This document shows, one piece after another, positions 11,605-22,908 of a stretch of 64,000 nucleotides of DNA (position 1 is the first letter of the stretch; each line of letters starts with the position of its first letter). The stretch comes from Strigamia acuminata. Taxonomy: Eukaryota; Arthropoda; Chilopoda; Geophilomorpha; Linotaeniidae. The stretch lies in assembly GCA_949358305.1 (NCBI GenBank), contig OX442314.1:49856581-49920580 (forward strand). Direction: 5' to 3'. The translations under genes and the position numbers were made by a program. The notes below the pieces were generated by a model. That model made no database searches. It was given only the letters and a program-made list of their open reading frames with translations, and was not told where the DNA came from.

Positions 11605-13059
11605 CCCAGGTAGCATTAAATATTGGCGCAACATTGGCCCAATATTTGCTAAAATATTGGGCCAATGTTGGGACACAATATTGGGCCAATGTCGGGATGT
11701 AAGAAAACGCCAGATTGGCCCAATATTGTTTCCCAATATTGGGCCAATAATCGTAACCAATATTGGGCCAATATTTTGAACCAATATTGGGCCAATCTGG
11801 CGTTTTCTTACATCCCGACATTGGCCCAATATTGTGTGCCAACATTGGGCCAATACTCGTAACCAATATTGGGCCAATATTTTGAACCAATATTGGGCCA
11901 ATCTGGCGTTTTCTTACATCCCGACATTGGCCCAATATTGTGTGCCAACATTGGGCCAATACTCATAACCAATATTGGGCCAATCTGGTGTTTTCTTACA
12001 TCTTGACATTTATTGGACCAATATTGGTCTAATATTAAACAGGCCAATCGTGGACCATTATTTCTAATCATTTACAGAAAATATTAAAATTTTCAGTGTT
12101 TATTAATGGCAAAAAAAAACAGTGAAAACCTTATATAAAATCCAATGAAAATTAATCCCATAAAAAATTTCTTAGAAATTTTATAGAAATCATCAGAAAA
12201 GGCCTTGTTAAAACTTTGTAAAAGTCAAACATTGGAGTATTCATCCACAGCTACAATATAAAAGTAAAGCAAAATCTGCAGAAGGCAGTTATACAAACTC
12301 GCATCAATTGCGATGGTGTTCCAATCATTAGATGAATAATTAAAATAAAAAATTAAAGAATTTGGTACAACTTTTTATTTCATCTGACTCTAGCAATGAT
12401 AAATTAATTAAGTGTTGAAGTATAAATGATAAAACCTCCATGCTAAAGAAATATACATTATTTTGGTTGGAATCCAGACATTGTTCCAGACTTTTACAAA
12501 ATGATCAAAAATGCATTTTTTGGCATAAAAATTTATGTTCTCAATATTTCAGCCTAATTTTTAGAGACAAGTGTAAAAAACACTGAGGAATTCAAAAATT
12601 TGGTCAGTTTTTGATAATTCCAATTTCTAAGTGACTGTTGCCAGATTGATCCATTATTGGATTTACAATATTGGCCAATTAATGGCAACCAACGTACAGC
12701 CAATATTGGCTAACAAACGGCTAGTTAATATTGGACCAATATCAACAACCAATATTGGGCCAACATTGGCTCAGACATTGCAACCGAATATTGGCTTGCC
12801 AATCTTTAGCCAATATTGGGCCAATATTGTATTCCAAATAATGGCCAATCAATGGCTGCCTACCGACAGCCAATATTGGCTAACAATTGGCTATTTAATA
12901 TTGGGCCAATATTGCCAGCCAATATCGGGCCAACATTGGGTCTGGCGTGGAAACCCAATATTGGCTTGCCAATCCTTAGCCAACATTGGGCCAATATTGT
13001 ATTCCCAATCAATGGCCAATCAATGGCTGCCTATCAACAGCCAATATTGGCTAACAATT
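11605..13059. mobile_element. Palindromic TIR element, left part (CCAATATTGG repeats)
   Basis: It begins CCCAGGTAGCATTAAATATT, the inverted counterpart of the end at 22908 (ATAATGCTACCTGGG). The interior is built of CCAATATTGGGCC-type palindromes at about 11620-12060 and 12640-13059, including a roughly 120-bp direct duplication at 11770-11990. The 12070-12640 stretch is AT-rich single-copy filler. No transposase is present. A clear target duplication was not found; the flanks suggest at most TT. Confidence 0.7.
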
Positions 13060-14972
13060 TGTGACGGTGACGACCACAACTCCCATTTAACAATGGTACC
13101 GGGAAGAGATCGCAATAAATAAACAGTGAATACAATACGAGATAAATACAAGACAGTTTATTGTTGGCAAACAATATGGATGAGCTAAATTATACATAGG
13201 ACTAATGCCGACATTTGGCAAGTTAAATCAGCTATTAAACTATACAAAGAATTGGCCAACTGGCCCTAGAATAATATCACTACGGGTCTGGAATATGGGA
13301 GCGGTTTCCCCATCGCTCGACCTGATTATAGATGTCATCTTAAGCCGGATGGCTGTGTCCTGGAGTCCGATACGGCTTCGCTGGTTTCCTTGGTTCGCTG
13401 TGTAAACTATCGCACGTCGATAAATCGAATGATCTGAGCATTGCGGTTGACTTTGTCTGCACCGCCACAACTTTGGGAGGATATTGGTGTAAGTAAATGT
13501 ATTCATTTACTTATCAATATTCCACTTATGAATTATATTTAATTCATATCGTTGTGAATTCTTATTTAGATATTTCGGGAATAAGTTGTCGTCAACTTAT
13601 CGGTTATATTGAGTTCAATATGAGATTAAGTCTTCTGACTTGATTTTGGTCCAACTGGTTGTCGAGTTTAAGTTTTTCTGTTATAAATAAAATGAAGATT
13701 AAGCTTCCCGTCGCAACACACAATTGCCATCGATTAGAATATACGCCTTGCCATGCAGAACGGTATCAAGCGTCCCCGGCGTCGCAGCACGGTCGTCCAT
13801 CTAGTGGTTGACGGTACCACGTACACAGGGGTCGATAGCTCGCGGCTCCGCACAGCAGTTTTATCTCTCGCGGTACTAATAATAGACCGACTGCTTTGGC
13901 ATCGAATACCATGAGAATCAGCTTGCCAAACACTTGGTGCTACTCGTGGTTACTGTAAAACAGACTGCTTTGGCACCATCAGGTGAAGGAACCGATTCTC
14001 AACAATACCGATGCTACTCGTGGTAACGGAATACGTTCATACCGAAAAAGACAACTTGGTCCTGTCCGGAGGATACTGAATTGCACAACGGCGGGTTCTC
14101 CTTCGGCGTCGCAACCGTAGACTGTAACATTTATGCAACATAATAATCCCAGCACTTCGACTTCAATTGCCGGCGGTGGCATGATTCTGTAGAATCATGC
14201 AACGGTTCTTTGCGAATAAATCAACAAAGAACCAAAAGGTTTTTTACGTGAACAACGAATCATATTTCTTAAGTAACAATACCAAACAGAAAATAATCAA
14301 ACAGAGCTGCGGAATGGCCGATTGTTTGGGTTTATATAACCTGACTGGATTTAAGGATTAATCCAGTCATCCAATTGGAACATGGGTTCCACGAATCCCT
14401 CCAATCCCGTATCACCGGAAGTGGATACGGAGGAGCATTTATGCAAATTATGCTAATCCTTGTTACAACCGGAACTGGATACCCAGGACCGGAAATGGGT
14501 TCCACCAATCAGATTGATCGGTTGACCGATTGATCGCTAAACATTCTGTCCCGCAGAAATGGAAGTTACATTGTATTTAACAATGTCAGATACTTAATAT
14601 ATATTTATATTAATATTTAACACAATTTATTCACTTGATTAAATATACGTTTATATTTAATCATGAGGTTTTCAAGTTCGTATTCGAATTTATCGCTAAT
14701 TGCGATCGCGCCATCTAGTGGCAATATGGAGCATTGACAAATGCGGGTTTTAGCAGACGAATCTTCGTAATTATGCCGTGATACTTTAGTATCATGTGGA
14801 AATTAGTGTTTATTCTTAATAAACGAACATCTTTGTATTTGAAACATCATAAATGACTTTATTCTAGACATTTATCAGTTTTACACAGAATATTGTAAAA
14901 ATACCATCATATTGGCGCAACAGCGCTTTCTTGATAGAAAATAGGCATTTATAGCCATTGTAAACCGTCATA
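13060..14972 (-). repeat. 3' LTR (1913 bp), hairpin-rich
   Basis: Same length as the copy at 20577-22489 and no difference seen by eye. It contains many perfect stem-loops: 13490-13513 (10 bp), 13527-13548 (9 bp), 13581-13600 (8 bp), 14179-14200 (9 bp), 14342-14369 (10 bp), 14594-14613 (8 bp) and 14636-14663 (12 bp). Many have 4-nt loops. Short ORFs inside are duplicated with the LTR and are not called. Confidence 0.9.
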
Positions 14973-14985
14973 CATCCCCCTTAAT
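14973..14985 (-). promoter_or_regulatory. Polypurine tract of the LTR element
   Basis: On the minus strand TTAAGGGGGATG abuts the 3' LTR. A purine run at this position primes plus-strand DNA synthesis in LTR retrotransposons. Confidence 0.7.
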
Positions 14986-15567
14986 AACACAACTATATAA
15001 TATTTTATAGAGTTTTCGTTATTCTCCTAATTAGCATAAATGCTATTTTCGGACTTGATGTATCTTGGAGATACCGTGACTTCCAATTTCGAATTTGAGT
15101 TTACATAAACTAACTTGAATTATCTAAGTTCTGATTTTCTGCCGAAATAATCTTTTCTAATAGCCTAAATTCAAGTCCAGAATTTATTTCCAAGTCTTCT
15201 TTTTGAAGAAACTTTCGTCATACATAAAATCATCATTTGTGTTATCACAAAATATTTATTTCATATGCCTAGTCAGATGTATCGCTATAAATATACAATA
15301 AATAGCTTTTAGATGATAAGAGTTGACAATTTAAGAATCAAAATGTCCCCCTTAATTGTCATGACCGGAGTCACTTGGTATTCTTTGTACAATTGACTAA
15401 TTTTAATTTAAACTAGTTGTCTTTTAATACTGTAATATTACTTTTCGAGAATTGTTAATTTTAACTTTATATTTTGTCCCCCTTTTCTTTAGAAGAGAGG
15501 TCATGATTTTTAGAAGAGGATTTTCTGTTTACACTATAATCGGGGAATCTTTGTGTATCATATCATG
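14986..15567. other. 3' noncoding interior of the LTR element
   Basis: AT-rich sequence between the ORF stop and the polypurine tract. Near 15555-15580 a perfect hairpin ATCATGTT-AATC-AACATGAT lies over the ORF end. Confidence 0.5.
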
Positions 15568-17061
15568 TTAATCAACATGATTCTTTGCTAAATATTGAGC
15601 TCGCATATTTGCGAATTTCCGAGATCTCTCAGCCTGCTGTACTGATTTCTTTCGACGTTTTTCCTTTGGGCAGTTACATACAGTGTACTGACTTGGCAGT
15701 GTAAATGACCGTGACGACCCAACTTTTTGTTTTAGGTCATCTCTGGAAAACCATACATGAATGGGACCCTCATTGGAAAACCATACGTGGAAAGGACCCA
15801 TATTTGGAATTGTGAAATCCCGCAACAAACGAGGGGATCTATATTTGACTCTAAGTCGTGGAACTGATGATTGGAAACCTGGGTTTTCAGTCAGTTTTTG
15901 AACATGTTGGTTTGTATTTGAAGTTTCTTCATCACCAGCTGGACTTGGTGACCGAAAACGCTTTTTTGAAGTTCTTAATTCCTCTCGTTGAGATGAATTA
16001 TTCTGGATATTGCAGGGTTGCTTTCCAGACGCAAATTGTTGTATCTCCGTCAGATTGACGACTGGGACGGGTTTTAGTCGTTGGTTACGGTATTGATTTC
16101 GAAATACGAATTGTTGCGCTTCGTTTATATTTTTAAATTCAGCTGAATTTAACTGGTATTGTTTACAATACTGTTCGAATTGATACCGGATCTCCCGTGG
16201 GTTAGTCAAAAAACTTTCTTTTTTAGGTTTAAAATCATTCTCATTATCGTGTTGGTAATACTTTTTCAAGGGAAAAGTTTGCTTGACTTTTTTTCGATTT
16301 GAAATGGGCGTTAGGTAGAATTGTCTTGGCTGGGGACTCTTCTTGGTAGACAAATCATACGTCCGCAAACATGAGTTTGTGATCGGCGATCGGGCACGTT
16401 GTTGTACGTTATTTGACTGCAAATGTTTGTTTGGAGTCCGAATATCTTTCCTTTGCGTTGATATTGGTGGCCCAAAACTTTTGTTTACGGTTCCCAATTC
16501 TTTTGATAGCGGTAGGTTAATCGACAGATTAAGGCTAGCCACATATCGTTGTGCTTCAGCTGGATTAGCATATCGAACTGAAATTAGCTGATCTCGATTG
16601 TAAACGAGTTTTAATTTGTTCTGAACAACCGACTGGTTAGTTAACGAACTCTCTGGATGAGAATTATTAGGTTTATAATTCTCTTCCCCCTTATCTACCG
16701 AATTAGGTGGTTTAAACTTTTCTAACTTAGATCCCCTACTGGATGTTTGAAACATAGTATGAGAATCTTGATTCACTAAGTTTCGGCTGTATGTTTGTGG
16801 ATTCCGTACTGGATCTTGATGTGAAGATTGAGATTGGGTACGATCTCGCCAGTTCCTAGCTTTTACATAGTCTGAAGCTTCGATTATATTTTTAAACTTG
16901 GTTTTATCCAGTCCATGACGATTACAATACAGAGTAAAATGATCGGGAATCTTTTCTGTTTGATCGCCAAGTGGTACAGAACTTAAATTTAAGTTTGTCT
17001 GCTTATTATTTCCTTTTGGATCGATCATATTCAATGGTTTTTGAGCCATAAAAAAATTCAA
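15568..17061 (-). CDS. 497-aa orphan ORF of the LTR element, gag-position protein
   Basis: This is the only long ORF in the element and it has an ATG start. I recognise no Pfam-style domain. Three diverged internal repeats are visible at residues about 41-71, 150-179 and 289-324, with the pattern L-x2-YC, F-K-N-I, EA-x2-(Y/F)-V. A short tandem GPFHVWFSN/GPIHVWFSR lies at 422-439. The protein is basic and rich in Ser, Asn and Gln, with an arginine/serine patch (KKRFRSPSP, about 367-374). There is no zinc knuckle, protease or RT motif. By position and basic charge it may be a structural (gag-like) RNA-binding protein; this is inference. Repeats of EA-x2-YV type loosely recall the N-terminal RNase H1/viroplasmin fold, which would need structural comparison. 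Confidence 0.7.
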   Translation of the reverse strand: MNFFMAQKPLNMIDPKGNNKQTNLNLSSVPLGDQTEKIPDHFTLYCNRHGLDKTKFKNIIEASDYVKARNWRDRTQSQSSHQDPVRNPQTYSRNLVNQDSHTMFQTSSRGSKLEKFKPPNSVDKGEENYKPNNSHPESSLTNQSVVQNKLKLVYNRDQLISVRYANPAEAQRYVASLNLSINLPLSKELGTVNKSFGPPISTQRKDIRTPNKHLQSNNVQQRARSPITNSCLRTYDLSTKKSPQPRQFYLTPISNRKKVKQTFPLKKYYQHDNENDFKPKKESFLTNPREIRYQFEQYCKQYQLNSAEFKNINEAQQFVFRNQYRNQRLKPVPVVNLTEIQQFASGKQPCNIQNNSSQREELRTSKKRFRSPSPAGDEETSNTNQHVQKLTENPGFQSSVPRLRVKYRSPRLLRDFTIPNMGPFHVWFSNEGPIHVWFSRDDLKQKVGSSRSFTLPSQYTVCNCPKEKRRKKSVQQAERSRKFANMRAQYLAKNHVD

Positions 17062-20000
17062 AATCTGACGATTTTAATTCTTTAATTTATAAAGAAGACG
17101 AATATAATACACTTTTCAACAAGAAACACTTCTAAACTTTACTTTTGACAAAATAAAATTAAACTTCGCGTTTGTTTGACACGTGTTAGCTTTTGCAGGT
17201 TACACGGCACACAAAATTCGAATCGTGACTGAAATCGGGACGGCGTGGTCAAGATGACTCTGGAACACGTCTTCTGGTCTGGTCTGGATGCGAATGATCA
17301 GTATCTGATCTGGTCCTCCTTTAATAGCAGGGGGCTGGGGATCCCTAGATCTCCCAACTTCTGATTGGCGGATGTTAGTGTCGGCCAATGGTATAAAGGA
17401 CGTTACATCTATTTAGTAGTTCTCTACTAAGTCCGTTCCCTTCGAGATTCAATTTTACCGATAAAATAAAATTCCTTCGGGAAGACATTCGTAAAATATT
17501 GTATTTTTCAAATGAAAATAAAATAAACTTACTTCAATCTTCTTGAACTTTGGGATTTTTACCAATCCAAATAATTAAATAACTTTTCTTCAAAAAATAT
17601 TTTTCTTTTAATTATTCCGTTAGTGTGTGATATCGTTACAACCACAACTTTAATAAAGTTTTCTCAAACTCTCAATTTTTCTTATTCTTATTCAATTATC
17701 GTTCAAATAATCATTCCTTTGTAATTGAAATCTATTTTCGATTCCCAACATTGTGTATTCATTTCCAATAGGAAGAATAATTTGACCAAGTCTTTACTTT
17801 TTCGGGTTTAAATTCCATTTTTCGAGTGTGAAAAAATAAATTTTCACCATCCATCTCCCCCTTTTTTAACAAATTTTTTTTAACAAATAAAAATTCGTTA
17901 AAATTCTTTAAATTTGTTTTGCGAGAAAAATTATCTAATTCTCTAATCTTCCAAAAGAAAATATTCGAAATTTTACTTTAAACGATAAAGTTATTGGTAC
18001 AAATGTGTACTTGTTTTTCGGGAGAAAACTATTCGACAATCCTTTAGACTTTTGGGTAAAAATTATTCATCAAATCTTTCTTTTTTGATGACAATTGCTT
18101 TGATTTTTCGAAAGAAAATATCTAGCTAAATTCCACTTTTCCTGAGCGGACAATTGTTTTCACAATTAGTTATTCCTTTGCGATATTTACGAAGGACGTG
18201 TCTTTGATTATTCGTTTTAATAATTTTCGTCCCCCTTATCTCTAATAACGAGATGTTTTTGCAGAGATCTTTTATCTTTTGAATGAAAGAATATTTAAAT
18301 CTCAATTGTCGTAAATACCTTCATCTGCTGCAGCATTTCCTCAATTTGAACTTTTCAAATGAAAAGACAAATCTGGAGAACTTTCACTGTCAAACTTCTA
18401 TTCCTATCGCGCCAAAATTCGTAATTCACTGGTTTGGAATTCCGTATAACACGTGACACAATAACAGTATCGATGTCACAATTAAGCAGTTTACTACTCG
18501 GTCCGCGCGAGGACATGTAAATTACTTTTTTCCGATAAAAATAATTTTTCTTTGAAAAATATTTGAAATTGATTTTTCACAACTACTTTTGAATGAAATA
18601 AAATGAAGTTATTCCAACTTTTCGTTAATTGCTCACACATAACATTCCCTTTACTGTGGGATTTGCATCGAAATTCCATTTTTAAAGAACCTTTCTTTTA
18701 CTTATCGCAAATAAAACATATTCAATCGTTTTTCTGATTAAACTTTAACACGTAAATTACGAACGAAATATATGATGACATTCCATTAACCTTTAGGAAA
18801 ATTGACTAAATTCTTAATTTTTAGAGAAAAATAATGTATCTAGAATCTTTCCTTTTCCGAATAAAATCTATGTTCAAAATAGAAGATAAATCTTGTGCAA
18901 TTCTTAGTTTTTTCGAATGGAAAAATACAACTTTTCATCAGCGGTGATTTATTTGATTTTTCCGAAAGAAAAATAATTACTTTGAAACTTATTTTCTTCG
19001 TTTAAATCAGCTATCTGATTTTAAAGCTTCAATCCAATCAAAAAATATTCGCTCCGTAAATATTTCATGTGGCAAAGTTCATAGCCACAAATGGATTTGT
19101 TATTCCGGTTTTAAGAAATCATGTGGGAAAATGTCCGATTAGATTACTAAAAATATTCGTTGTTTTTCAAACAGCTAAATTTCATTTAGAAATTCTCAAA
19201 ATTTGGGAGACCCAAATATCGTTGGAAACTTAAAACACTGTTAAATTTCCGAAAGGAAAGATTGAATGAAATCCTTTTACTTTTCCGAGGGAAAGCGTTT
19301 ATCGTGATTCGTAACTTTCAATGTAAAAAATACTATTCTACGTGGTCGGCAACTTCATTCGCCGCCATTTTATATTTTCTTAATTTCCATTGTCCCGAAG
19401 GAAAAAATGTACTTTTTGTGAAAATAGTTAATTCCTTCAAATAAAGGTAATATTCATTTCGATTTGCAAATCTTTTCTGCGAAATGGAGTGTGTTGTTTT
19501 TCTCCAACAACTAAATTATCTTTGGTACCGATGGCAGTGGAAAAATTAGTTCGCGACACTTAAATAAATCTCTACGAACCTTCTGTAACATTTCTCCGCT
19601 GTCTTTTATCTGTTGTCCGCCATAATTTCCAAGCATTCGTTCGCACCTTGCGTTGAAGGTTTGAGTAGCTTCCCTGCTGCGTTTGATACGGAGATCGACG
19701 CGTATTGCTATGGCGCGTGGTCGCTGGCTATCGGTGTCGACGTACAGTTACAAGAAACTTAATTTCTTGTAAATATTTCCAAATAGTTGCGGTGTTTTCT
19801 TCGTTTTAACTTTTCAGGTGGAAAGATAAATTCGTAAGAAGTCCGCCTTCTAAACTTGTATGTTTTTAGCTTTTCGAAATAAAACAAACTTCGAAAAAAA
19901 TATCTGTATTCTTATTTCACTCGAAACTTTTTTTTTGATTTCTTATTTAAAATACTTCGTATTCCTTAAATTGTCGAACGAAAATAGTAAAGAGAGTTCA

Positions 20001-20556
20001 CTAAACGTTTCCATTTCGTCAGTTTAACTTTTCACATGAAAATATAAACTGAAAATCTATTTGTCTGTTTTAACTAAAATTTTTTTGTTAATATCGGATT
20101 CAAGATTCGCTTTTGCAATTCGATCGAATTAATTTGCAACCTATTTCAGTGATCGTGTGATAGGTCTATAACTTCCGAAATTCCTAGTTAAAGGACAGTT
20201 TTGGTGTTTCTCAAGAAAATAAACATGGTTTGAAACTGGTCTGTTTTTTAACTAAATCTTTTAGTTAAATATTTATCTCAAAATTCACTTTTACAATTCT
20301 ATCGAATTTAATTGCAACCTAATCTCGGTGGGACCTCCACGTGTGAGATTAGGTGGTAGTCTTTGAAATCCCTAAAATCTTCAAACGAAAATAATGAAGG
20401 AAAATCTACTACGTATTTCTATTTCATCAGTTTAACTTCTTCACATGGAAATATAAACTGAGAATTTAATCTGTCTATTTTTAACTTAAATCTTTTAGTT
20501 AAATATTTATCTCCAATATTCACTGTTGCAATTCAATCGAATTTAATTGCAACCTA
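17062..20556 (-). other. 3.5-kb noncoding leader with repeated TTTTC(N4)GAAAA hairpins
   Basis: This lies between the primer-binding site and the ORF. No ORF over about 60 codons is convincing. At least a dozen small inverted repeats with arms near TTTTC/GAAAA occur, for example at 17505-17518 (loop AAAT), about 18015 (GGGA), about 18113 (GAAA), about 18350 (CTTTTC/GAAAAG, loop AAAT), about 19246 (TTTCC/GGAAA) and about 20030 (ACAT). The phrase CTCGGTGGGACCTCCACGTG also occurs twice, at about 20325 and 20559. Confidence 0.6.
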
Positions 20557-20574
20557 ATCTCGGTGGGACCTCCA
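20557..20574 (-). promoter_or_regulatory. Primer-binding site, tRNA-Gln type
   Basis: On the minus strand the site reads TGGAGGTCCCACCGAGAT, starting two bases after the 5' LTR. It is complementary to a tRNA 3' end ATCTCGGTGGGACCT-CCA, the 3' end expected of eukaryotic tRNA-Gln. Confidence 0.75.
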
Positions 20575-20576
20575 CG

Positions 20577-22489
20577 TGTGACGGTGACGACCACAACTCC
20601 CATTTAACAATGGTACCGGGAAGAGATCGCAATAAATAAACAGTGAATACAATACGAGATAAATACAAGACAGTTTATTGTTGGCAAACAATATGGATGA
20701 GCTAAATTATACATAGGACTAATGCCGACATTTGGCAAGTTAAATCAGCTATTAAACTATACAAAGAATTGGCCAACTGGCCCTAGAATAATATCACTAC
20801 GGGTCTGGAATATGGGAGCGGTTTCCCCATCGCTCGACCTGATTATAGATGTCATCTTAAGCCGGATGGCTGTGTCCTGGAGTCCGATACGGCTTCGCTG
20901 GTTTCCTTGGTTCGCTGTGTAAACTATCGCACGTCGATAAATCGAATGATCTGAGCATTGCGGTTGACTTTGTCTGCACCGCCACAACTTTGGGAGGATA
21001 TTGGTGTAAGTAAATGTATTCATTTACTTATCAATATTCCACTTATGAATTATATTTAATTCATATCGTTGTGAATTCTTATTTAGATATTTCGGGAATA
21101 AGTTGTCGTCAACTTATCGGTTATATTGAGTTCAATATGAGATTAAGTCTTCTGACTTGATTTTGGTCCAACTGGTTGTCGAGTTTAAGTTTTTCTGTTA
21201 TAAATAAAATGAAGATTAAGCTTCCCGTCGCAACACACAATTGCCATCGATTAGAATATACGCCTTGCCATGCAGAACGGTATCAAGCGTCCCCGGCGTC
21301 GCAGCACGGTCGTCCATCTAGTGGTTGACGGTACCACGTACACAGGGGTCGATAGCTCGCGGCTCCGCACAGCAGTTTTATCTCTCGCGGTACTAATAAT
21401 AGACCGACTGCTTTGGCATCGAATACCATGAGAATCAGCTTGCCAAACACTTGGTGCTACTCGTGGTTACTGTAAAACAGACTGCTTTGGCACCATCAGG
21501 TGAAGGAACCGATTCTCAACAATACCGATGCTACTCGTGGTAACGGAATACGTTCATACCGAAAAAGACAACTTGGTCCTGTCCGGAGGATACTGAATTG
21601 CACAACGGCGGGTTCTCCTTCGGCGTCGCAACCGTAGACTGTAACATTTATGCAACATAATAATCCCAGCACTTCGACTTCAATTGCCGGCGGTGGCATG
21701 ATTCTGTAGAATCATGCAACGGTTCTTTGCGAATAAATCAACAAAGAACCAAAAGGTTTTTTACGTGAACAACGAATCATATTTCTTAAGTAACAATACC
21801 AAACAGAAAATAATCAAACAGAGCTGCGGAATGGCCGATTGTTTGGGTTTATATAACCTGACTGGATTTAAGGATTAATCCAGTCATCCAATTGGAACAT
21901 GGGTTCCACGAATCCCTCCAATCCCGTATCACCGGAAGTGGATACGGAGGAGCATTTATGCAAATTATGCTAATCCTTGTTACAACCGGAACTGGATACC
22001 CAGGACCGGAAATGGGTTCCACCAATCAGATTGATCGGTTGACCGATTGATCGCTAAACATTCTGTCCCGCAGAAATGGAAGTTACATTGTATTTAACAA
22101 TGTCAGATACTTAATATATATTTATATTAATATTTAACACAATTTATTCACTTGATTAAATATACGTTTATATTTAATCATGAGGTTTTCAAGTTCGTAT
22201 TCGAATTTATCGCTAATTGCGATCGCGCCATCTAGTGGCAATATGGAGCATTGACAAATGCGGGTTTTAGCAGACGAATCTTCGTAATTATGCCGTGATA
22301 CTTTAGTATCATGTGGAAATTAGTGTTTATTCTTAATAAACGAACATCTTTGTATTTGAAACATCATAAATGACTTTATTCTAGACATTTATCAGTTTTA
22401 CACAGAATATTGTAAAAATACCATCATATTGGCGCAACAGCGCTTTCTTGATAGAAAATAGGCATTTATAGCCATTGTAAACCGTCATA
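20577..22489 (-). repeat. 5' LTR (1913 bp)
   Basis: Partner of 13060-14972, the same length and apparently identical. On the minus strand transcription should start in this copy; the U3/R/U5 borders could not be assigned. Confidence 0.9.
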
Positions 22490-22493
22490 AATT

Positions 22494-22908
22494 GGCTAGT
22501 TAATATTGGGCCAATATTGCCGGCCAATATCGGGCCAACATTGGGTCTGGCATGGAAACCCAATATTGGCTTGCCAATCCTTAGCCAACATTGGGCCAAT
22601 ATCGTATTCCCAATATTGGCCAATTAATGGCTGCCTATCGACAGCCAATATTGGCTAACAATTGGCTGGTTGATATTGGGCCAATGTTGCCAGCCAATAT
22701 CGGGCCAACATTGGGTCTGGCATGGAAACCCAATATTGGCTTGCCAATCCTTAGCCAACATTGGGCCAATATCGTATTCCCAATATTGGCCAATATTATG
22801 TTCCCAATATTGTACCAATATTGGTTGAAGGTTGGTTATATTGGCCAGCAGAACCCCAAGATACCCGATATTGGTCCAATATTGGCCCAATATATAATGC
22901 TACCTGGG
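22494..22908. mobile_element. Palindromic TIR element, right part
   Basis: This continues the CCAATATTGG array interrupted at 13059, with two tandem units of about 180 bp (22500-22680 and 22680-22860), and ends at ATAATGCTACCTGGG, the inverted match of the start at 11605. Confidence 0.7.

Larger units (their letters stand above)
13060..22489 (-). mobile_element. Complete LTR retrotransposon without pol, 9430 bp, minus strand
   Basis: Two 1913-bp LTRs bracket a 5604-bp interior. The whole is flanked by AATT (13056-13059 and 22490-22493), which re-forms the surrounding CTAACAATTGGCT motif when the element is removed. Read on the minus strand, the LTR begins TATGACGGT and ends ACCGTCACA. A primer-binding site two bases inside the LTR and a purine tract at the other side fix the orientation. 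The only long ORF is a 497-aa protein. No reverse transcriptase, protease or integrase motif is visible, so it must depend on enzymes from elsewhere. The LTRs look identical by eye, indicating recent insertion. Confidence 0.85.

Noticed and set aside
11534-13122. ORFs rich in the peptide words NIGPILxQYW
   Set aside because: They are translations of the CCAATATTGG palindromes, open on both strands and in several frames. This is repeat translation, not protein.
13205-14182. Small ORFs of 66, 88 and 67 codons, repeated at 20722-21699
   Set aside because: They are identical in both copies only because they lie in the two LTRs, they overlap on opposite strands, and they show no coding features.
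15568-20576. Hidden reverse transcriptase in the LTR element
   Set aside because: No YxDD, integrase DDE or protease DTG motif was seen in any frame of the interior. Profile search would be the decisive check.
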